The notes under the pieces: model-generated
Seen by the model: the letters and a program-made list of their open reading frames with translations, nothing else
Databases searched by the model: none
Told to the model about the DNA's origin: nothing
Source: Microvelia longipes
Taxonomy: Eukaryota; Arthropoda; Insecta; Hemiptera; Veliidae
Length of the DNA stretch: 64,000 nucleotides
Direction of reading: 5' to 3'
NCBI GenBank assembly: GCA_018340805.1
Contig: JACMZG010001913.1
Location: 37,879,822 to 37,943,821, forward strand
Shown: positions 55,816-64,000 of the stretch, piece after piece
How the letters are laid out: the number at the start of each line of letters is the position of its first letter
Position numbering within the stretch: the first letter of the stretch is position 1
Made by a program: the position numbers and the translations under genes

Positions 55816-57470
55816 AATAAATATAGATTATTAGCACAGATTTATTGTAACATTATTAGTAGTAATACTACTAAAACTCGGTTTACTCCACTTTTCATTT
55901 TTACATCATCATTATGGTGAAACCTTGTGAGTTTGTGTATCGAAAAAAGTCAGTTTTTCAAAAAGTTATTTAGCGATTGATCTCAAAAGACGGGAAACGG
56001 TATAATATTTTCTTAATCTTGGGGAGCACATGTAGCTCTTAGCAATAAAGACTAGACTCTCCTATAAACTAAACACAAAAATACTCAGGAAGGAAACCAA
56101 TCACATTACTTGACTCATACCCTCCACTTAGTTATTTACAAAAACATTGGTTCGCAAAAAATAAAACAAAAACAAAGAAATAAATAAAACTAAGTAATTA
56201 ATTTAAAAAAAAGTAAAGAGATAATTAAATACGCCTTAGAAAAAATAGAACTTTTATATCTCTATATTTCTTCCTTGCATTTTATCTTATATCTTTAATA
56301 CTCTAGAGTATTTTTATAAACATTTCAAGAAGACGGACAAAAAAAAAACAAGAAACTCTTTATACTTGTCATTTATCTGTTTAGAACTTCATTTCTTCCC
56401 TTTTTTTCGTCATCTTAGTTAAGGAAAAGTAAAAAAAGAAAAAGAAGATTCAAAGTATATTACCTTGAGGAACTCCTCAGAATATTTTAGACTTGTTAAT
56501 TTATTTACTTTTTTTAAACAACAGTTTTTTGGCTACCTTTTTTCACTAAGCCTGACAATATCTAATTATCTTTAAAATATTTTAAAGAAAAAACACAATT
56601 TTTTTCAAAGCTTTATTTTACCTTAATTTATCCGTCATTTTAGTTTAAAAAGAATTTCTTTTGGTCTTATTTTCTTTTATTAGAATTTTTTAAAAACATT
56701 TTTTTTAGTTCATTTGTTTTAAAGGTAAGATGGTAAACTTCACCTGTTTTTATAAAAATAATTGAATAAAAACTACCCCATCCTTAAGCTTTTTTTCCGT
56801 CCTCCTTGCTTTTAAAGAAAAATTCTAATCAAAAATCTACACAGACGTTTCTGGTTAGAAGTATTCTTTGTATTATTTATTTTTATTATATGCAACAAAA
56901 GAAAAAAACCTTCACCTGCTCATTTTCAAATAATTTAGTTTTTTTTTTTTTAATTTAAGACAGTGATGTGCTTATATTTTTAGTAGAAAAGAAAAAAATG
57001 AAGATCTTTCATTTTTAAATAAAATCTTCTAGAAAGAGTTTACTAAAAATCAGATAACTGAAAGAGTCCGATTATCTACAGACAGAAAATAGTAATTTTA
57101 CACAATTAAGGAGGAAATTGAGTTTCACCCACGGGGTCAAGTTTTCTCTAAAGGAAAAAATTTTGTTAAATCTGAGGCCTTAAGATATTTCGCTATTATA
57201 TATTCCACAAAAAAATAAGCTAATATAAATAATCAATGGAAGCCTGTGACTTTACTAGAACAAGTTTTAAAATAGTAATAGTATTTATTGAATTTATTAA
57301 GTAATGAAAATTATACAAAAATGTAATAAGGCAGTTTGAGAAGGAGGGTGAGAGAGTAGGGGAAGGTCGATATTTGTACCAAGTTTTATTTCGATCCGAT
57401 AAATCATTCGAAAGCTATCGTATTCTAAAGAAACGTCTAGGAACAAAATCTCGTACTTACATACACACAC
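55816..57470. other. AT-rich spacer, no gene supported
   Basis: Strongly A/T-homopolymer-rich; no credible frame or repeat. Confidence 0.4.
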
Positions 57471-57474
57471 ACAT

Positions 57475-57632
<158 letters not shown>

Positions 57633-57639
57633 TTGATCG

Positions 57640-60600
57640 CGAGTCCCACCTCCATGACCAGATAAGCTCATTTTGGAAATTCGCTAAAACCTATATCTGT
57701 TTACAGAAAACCAAACTGTGATCGCTTAATTTAGTTGTGATTTTTTAGTCAAAGAATGTGTTGTTCATTTCCCAGTGGAGCTTATATAAGAGAGCTAAAG
57801 TAAATATTCTTTTAGCAGATTTCACGGGTAATCAATTCTCGTCCTTAGATACCTTTAAGTCAATACTTTTTTACACCATCTTACAAACGTCTTAAGGGCT
57901 TTCTGAGAATTCTCTTTTAAATTTATTTTTCTAGATAACATTTTTCAATCTCTTAATCAACTGATTTTTTATCTCTTTTCTACAGGATCGTTTCTCATTT
58001 TAAAAATAGGAATTAATCCTTTTTTTCCTACAAAGGACACTGTTTGCTCTGACATTTTCAGAGTTTAACGAATCGAATCTTTTTATTAGAAGAAGCACTA
58101 CCTTGAAAAAATACTCTTATTAAAAAACTGAATTAAATATTTACTGCTTGATTGAAAAAGGAATTAAAAATTAAACATTTTATTTCAAAAATTATTATTT
58201 ACTTAATTTGATTTCGTAATAAAAGGATTGTTTGTACCTTTTTTAATAAAAAAAAAGTCCCCCCTGGAAATTGTATTGGAAAAGAGTAAACTAAATAAAT
58301 ATAAGCGACAGAACAAATTACACTTATGGTACGAAAAAAAATCATTAAAAGTCACTTGTGTTTTGGGTAATTTGCAAACTTTCACCAACGCGAGTTTGAT
58401 TTGTTTGATTCTATGATTATAGCACTAGAATAGACAAAGGGTATTTGTCAAAGAATCAATAGGCGCGGCTGAATTTTGACTCCCTGACTCCTGTAGGCGG
58501 AAGCGTTATAATTACAATGAATGTTACCTTTTTTTTTATAAAATGTCAATGTTTCAACACCTGTAAAATAGTTTTTTTAAACACAGTTGAGGTCAATAAG
58601 ACCTCCATAGAGCCATTATACTAGAGGAGCTCTATTGTTAAATTTTGAAACATCAAAAAATTAACCTGAACACCTTTAACTATTTTGGAACGCATCAGTG
58701 ATCCATTTCGGCGTAAAAAAATAAAAGCAAGTTAAAGTACCCCTCTAAGTCATTAAAAACGTCAGAAACCCATAAAAGTTGCCAGTGTGTATAATAATGG
58801 CCGAAAACCACCATGTACCTATCCCGCTAGTACAAATGCAAGTAGACTATTATCCGCCAGGACATTTTAGTTTTCAACCGAAGCAGTCCTTTACTTATAT
58901 CAGCTGGGATCTGATCTATTGAAATTCTATGTGCTTCTCTAAATTGATGATTAAATCTAAATTTACGTTTAAAATTAAGTTAAATTTTTAGTATTACATC
59001 ACTTTTAATTACAAACGATTTTTGCTTGCACCTTAGAGCCTTTAATATAGATAAAATTATTCTCTGAGCAATTCAGTTATCATCCCAAATAAATTTATTC
59101 GAACAAAATATATTTTTAAACTTCTTTATTATATTTAACTTATATGCTATTAATAAAACTGATAGCACTTGAAAATAAAGTTTACAAAAAAACTGCTATA
59201 AAATATGCCGCGTAAAGTATTAATGTTTGTCGGAAAAATGGAAAGGAAGAAAAATTATCATAAATTTCGAAAAGTTAGGAATTGGGAAATGAGGTGGGAA
59301 ACTCGGCCCGCAGGATAATTTCCTATTTTTGTCCGCTGTGACGCTATCCTACCCTTTACACAAGCTCAGGAAATTGCCTTTAAAATGACATTGCACTGTT
59401 CTAGCATATTTTATCGTAGTACCTTATACTACAATTGACTTTTATGGTTTAAACTAATCAAATTTTCGCTTGCTGTTTCCTGCATATTTTAAGTCCTGCT
59501 AGTCTTGAATCCCAGATTGAGAGCTTTTATTAGATAATAATTTCGGTATTTAAGAAAGGGTGTGTTGGGGCTACAACCCAAGGGCTGTAAACTATTTATT
59601 TTTTTTATTTACGGCTTTTTTTGTTCACTGGCTTTAAAAATATTTTATCTTTTTATTTATTATTTTGAATAAAAATAATGATTTTAAGTGTAAATATATT
59701 TGAAATAGTTATTTTCTTATGTATGCAGGACGTAAGGTAACTAACACCTATATACTAATGACTGAAAGGTAAAAGAACACTGCAAGAATGACTCAATTAA
59801 CATTGGTTTGAAAGAATTAATTTTCAAGACGTAAAACGTAATCCAAACATATTTATTTATAAATAAATTAATATTAGAGGAGTACCAATACCTCTTCTAC
59901 CACCAGGAGAAAGAGTTGCCAAATACTAAAATTTCCCTGTTTTGAAAAGCTAACCTCAACTTTGGTTTACCCAAGTCGAGTTACAATTTTTCGTATCTTA
60001 TATATACTAACTAAACACCAAATTTCAGAGTATTGTCGGCATACTGGAATTCGGCGTTTTAACTCAAGTGACCGATAGTGTTGCAACACCTTTAGCTGAA
60101 AATTGTTATGATAAAAACTGCAATAACTAAGATTTATTCTGACTACAGAGAACAAATACGAAAATCGTCGATTGAATCAAAACCTGCTAAAATTTAAAAG
60201 CCGGACGAATTTTATTTGAAATGAGCGCTTTCTTGCTTATCATCCAAATGTTGCTTAGCTCCGCGGTACATTCAGGAACGCAGGAGCGTTTCGCCACGCC
60301 AAGTCAAGAAAAAACGTTAGAATACCCCGCTTTGTCAGTAAAAAAAGTCAAAAACCTATTAAAGCTGCCAGAGTATATTATAGTGTACGGAACAAAGTAG
60401 GGGTTTTGAGGGTCTGTAGCGTGTCAACGGCTATATGTACATAAATAATATTATAATATTTTTAAAGGGCGTGCCTTGTAGATTAAAAATATAAAAAAAT
60501 ATCTAAATCGGCCAAGCAGAAGTGGAGAAAAAGTGGTTTTAAAAAGGCATTTTTTACGACTTCATATTCTTATTCTTCCTGCATTTTTCACCTACAGCCT

Positions 60601-60740
60601 AAACTACTGAACGGATTTAGACGTATGAGGACTTTGTGGATTCGTATTATGCTCGTGTAAATAAGACGACGCACACGATGCATTCAAAATGTATCGCAAA
60701 AGAGCCAAGTTGCATTACGATCCGAGAAAGTCTTCGAAAG
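57640..60740. other. Spacer, no gene supported
   Basis: Only a family M fragment at 58605-58685 (CATAGAGCCATTATACTAGA, GAAACATCAAAAAATTAACC) is recognisable. The block near 58740-58810 shows weak similarity to 60300-60380. Confidence 0.4.
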
Positions 60741-60799
60741 TTAATGTGTCCCATAGAAACGTCCAGGACACAAATATCTCGTACAGACATACGAGATAT

Positions 60800-60814
60800 T
60801 TAATATATATAATA

Positions 60815-60870
<56 letters not shown>

Positions 60871-60930
60871 GTATGTATATATTATATAATACATATATAT
60901 ACATATATATATATATATAATATATAATTA

Positions 60931-60968
<38 letters not shown>

Positions 60969-60995
60969 ATAATATATATATATATATTATATTCT
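60800..60995. repeat. (TA)n microsatellite inside a dispersed repeat
   Basis: About 190 bp of TA with many breaks. Upstream GGACACAAATATCTCGTACA and downstream TTGATCAGTGAGTTCCCC plus TTGCACTTACTAATAGCAGA match 28690-28860 and 31020-31140. Confidence 0.9.
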
Positions 60996-61804
60996 TGATC
61001 AGTGAGTTCCCCATCATAAAAATCCACCTGCCCCCCCTCTATGACTACAACCTCATAAGCTCATTTTTTCTTCAAACATTTGCTAAAAATATATAAAAAA
61101 ATTGCACTTACTAATAGCAGAATTATTAGCATACATCTCATCTGCCTGAAACAGACGATAAGAATAACGTTATTTTTTAAATGAAAGGTGCCAGACAAAA
61201 CAAATACGTCAGGGGTCAACAATGTTGTACATTTTTTTATAAAGTTTATTGATACTTGTATACAGTAAATGTGTTTGACATTGTTCTCGTACTGGTTGAA
61301 GTAACTTGGTAGCTTTGATAGGAGGAATCACCCAGTGGTGATACTCCTTGATGTGGTAAGGAAAGTGTTAATACTTTATTGTTATTTAAGAATTTTACTT
61401 GAATTAAATTAGTGGAATAGAAATAAATTGAAATGAATAGTCGAATTTTTTGAAATGTTTTGCGTTTTTACATACAAATTATTATTGATTATAATACTTC
61501 CGTAACAGAAGGTGACGGGGCCCATGTCGTGGAGGATTGGAAGAAATAGTTTTGGAATTTAGGTTTTGGACTGGAGGATTAGGGTGGGAATCTAATTTTA
61601 AATTAAAGAAACTGTAACAAGAGGAAATAATGTATTGACAACATAATCTTGGCAATATGCTGATAATGAGAAAAACCTTAGCGAACTTGTTTACCTTATA
61701 TAGGACTAAATTTAGTCCAAATTTCAAATTGATCTATACATATATTTATATAATGTTATATATTATTACATTATATTTTACAAATATTTGTGTAAAATAT
61801 ATAT

Positions 61805-61896
61805 AAGCCTTCGGCCTCTTTGCCGCTCCACGGCCTCGGCGCTTCGCACCGCGAGTGCGGCAACGGCAAGAGTGGCCGCTTTGCGGCCCTGCTCCT
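61805..61896. other. GC-rich hairpin island
   Basis: About 92 bp of high-GC sequence in >70% AT surroundings, packed with small hairpins: AGCCTTCGGCCT, CCGCACTCGCGG-type (CACCGCGAGTGCGG), GGCCGCTTTGCGGCC. No frame or RNA family recognised. Confidence 0.6.
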
Positions 61897-61899
61897 CAA

Positions 61900-63935
61900 A
61901 CTTATGAAGTTGTTGTGTACTTTATTAGTATGTCATAGTATTGGTTTATATAAGAGGCATACTGCCACGATATAAGCGAATTTTCAAAAGTATTAGAAAA
62001 AAACTTATCGTGTACAATAAAAATGTCCAGGACACAAAAATCTATGTATAAAACTATTTGTCAAGCGAAGCTTGGGTATTAATGCTAGTATTAAATAAGT
62101 TTAAGGTTATAAAATTGTAGTCAGTTAAAATTTTTATTTTGTTTTTACACATATTTGAGCTTCCTTCTGAGCTAATTACGAACTGAATTACTTAGTCAGC
62201 CAAGTATGATCACAGGTCTTTTATGCAATCAAAGGAAACCCGATTTAAAAGTATAACCCATATCATTTGAATGCATATACACCTTTAATTTTAGATAATT
62301 GTACCTAATAAATCTGAGGACGAGCAAAGGGAAGTTATAACACCTTAGACTTTAGATCCACAACAACCTGAGGTCGACAATCCCAAATGGTTTTCTTATA
62401 AAACCAACCTCCAAACAGTCAATCACTACTCACCTTTTTTATAAAAAAGAAACTTAGAGTTTGTTGCAATTATTCTTTCAGGGTGGAGAGTTTTGCCCAT
62501 TTGATTAAGGGCTTTGACCAGACTTTTGCGTAAATCGAGTCGTCTTTTAAATTAGACATAAGAGTGGCAGAAAGTTTGAATTTGATTTGCGATTAAGAGG
62601 TTTAAAGACGTCGGGAAGAAGCGTATAATATTCCTCTCCAGTTTCGGCTTCAATTTTATTTCCAATGAAGTGTTTTATTTTCTTAGGAGTTATATTTCCT
62701 TAAGGAAGTAAAGCAGGTTCAAAATTAATTTTCCGAAAAAATTTTATTCTTTATAAACGTATTCATTTGCTACAATAATAATACAGGGTTTGCAATAAAA
62801 AATAAAATTATAATTTTTTAGTCCACCCCGTAATCCCCAAACAATGACAGAAATAAACATAAAATATTCTTATATTCAAAATTAATGAAGTATTCATTAT
62901 TTTTCACTAATAATATTATTCTATTACCTTAAATAAGAGGCCAATATTGAAGGGGGCACCGGGTGGAAATAATTTATTTTAGATCTTTTGAGCACACATT
63001 TTAATTTCTCTTAAAAAACGAATTTTTTATTAAGAATAACATTTGGTCAAATAATCATAATCATCTCTCTTAGGCACTTTTTAGTGCCAAAAAAGTGTAC
63101 ATTTTAGTACAAGGTCCATGGTACAACATTTTTATTGCGTTACGTGTACATTTCAAAACAAGCAACGACTTTTTCTTGAAAAATTAATACTTTACTCATT
63201 TACACCGACAGGTAAGTCCATCCTGGGGACACACCGTACATTTAATTTTTTACTAAAAAAACTTTCTTTATAAAAAATTTAACTTCGTAAAAGCCAAATG
63301 GATTTTCCATCAAAAAGTTCTTTGAGATGTCAACAAGAGATATAGTAACTTTATTGTTTGAAACTTGTTTTGAATATTATAGTTTTAGAAGTTTATTAAC
63401 AACTTTAGGCACTTATAACAAAATAAGTCTAGAAAACTAAAAAAATAATTTTTCCGAAAAATTGTCTATCATACATAATTGTATGAAAAATTGTATCATT
63501 AATTTATTAAGGACTGTCTATAACCTTAATCGAACAGCAACTTTTCAAAATAATTTAAGGCCTAATTAATTTCAGGAAAATAATTAATTTAAGGCTTTGC
63601 TATTAAAAGAAAATTCAACACCCGCCATGAAGCCAATCTCATTATCGATTTTTTCCCAAAGGAAATTCGTTAAAAACACCTCGACACTAAATACGAAGTT
63701 ATTGTTTTTATTAGTATTTATTTTAATAGACTTTGTATCATCAATTATGTACTTGGAACATTAATATCTTATCTTTATTTAATACTATGTTTAATTTACC
63801 TAGTAAGGTTGTGACGTTACACAGCTTTACTTTATTACGCTGAGATCCTAAATCACCCCCCCCCTCTGCCAACTTAATCGCAGAGAATTAGCCTATTATA
63901 ATATTTATACATTTTTGTTGCATTGTATTGTTACA
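61900..63935. other. AT-rich spacer, no gene supported
   Basis: A phrase at 62061-62090 (GTCAAGCGAAGCTTGGGTAT) is the inverse of one at 5457-5490, a likely repeat terminus. Otherwise nothing is recognised. Confidence 0.4.
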
Positions 63936-63939
63936 CGTA

Positions 63940-63976
63940 TTAGGGTTTCGAAGATAATCTTCGAAACCCTTATACA
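63940..63976. repeat. Perfect short palindrome
   Basis: TTAGGGTTTCGAAGATAATCTTCGAAACCCTTA has 15-bp arms around a 3-nt centre. It may be the start of another fold-back that continues past the window. Confidence 0.8.
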
Positions 63977-64000
63977 TTCTGTCGAGCGTCTGTCTGTCCG

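Overview
The window looks like AT-rich, repeat-dense, gene-poor nuclear DNA from an animal, most likely an arthropod and probably an insect. Phase-consistent GT-AG introns, long (TA)n microsatellites, MITEs, non-LTR retrotransposon debris, tRNA-derived SINE remnants and one conserved metazoan gene all point that way. I cannot name the order or species.

Positions 1-1950 are nested MITE copies and a (TA)n tract. From 1995 to 14713 (+ strand) lies the one gene I can reconstruct with confidence: a nine-exon homologue of SH3BP5/SAB (Drosophila parcas), a coiled-coil Rab11 guanine-nucleotide exchange factor. All eight introns have GT/AG borders, the phases join without a break, and the spliced coding length is 2196 nt (731 aa). 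Its introns hold a 5S-rRNA-like dispersed repeat (introns 2 and 4), a MITE (intron 2), a tRNA-like SINE and an 8-bp-TSD MITE (intron 7) and a LINE 3' end (intron 8).

Downstream are: a ~700-bp inverted-repeat element (17401-18094); a possible orphan last exon (21425-21564); a nearly intact ORF1 of an I/Jockey-like LINE with three zinc knuckles (23060-24850) running tail-to-tail into the ORF2 C-terminus of another LINE on the opposite strand (24850-25170); a repeated ~770-bp block (27308-28080 and 34127-35370), with a small TIR element inside the second copy and just before the first; and a tandem array of hairpin MITEs (31721-31975).

From about 32.6 to 55.3 kb fold-back DNA dominates. Six separate hairpin elements (32641, 36328, 41817, 50937, 53729, 54901) carry hammerhead-ribozyme-like cores in their arms (CTGANGA, helix II, GAAA, short self-complementary helix III). 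Three of them have 12-13 bp target duplications and a one-sided 32-39 bp tail. This fits small retroelements related to Penelope-like elements or retrozymes. A 4.5-kb palindrome (36787-41325) with ~2.1-kb arms holds nested MITEs and an inner 1.2-kb fold-back. Next to it, a MITE terminal repeat has been amplified into a short satellite (42320-42885), and a ~56-bp minisatellite lies at 44510-44950. The last 9 kb hold (TA)n-containing repeats, a small GC-rich hairpin island (61805-61896) and no gene I can support.

The functional picture is one housekeeping signalling/trafficking gene, with everything else mobile-element sediment. All alignments were done by eye; boundaries marked 'about' may be off by tens of bases.
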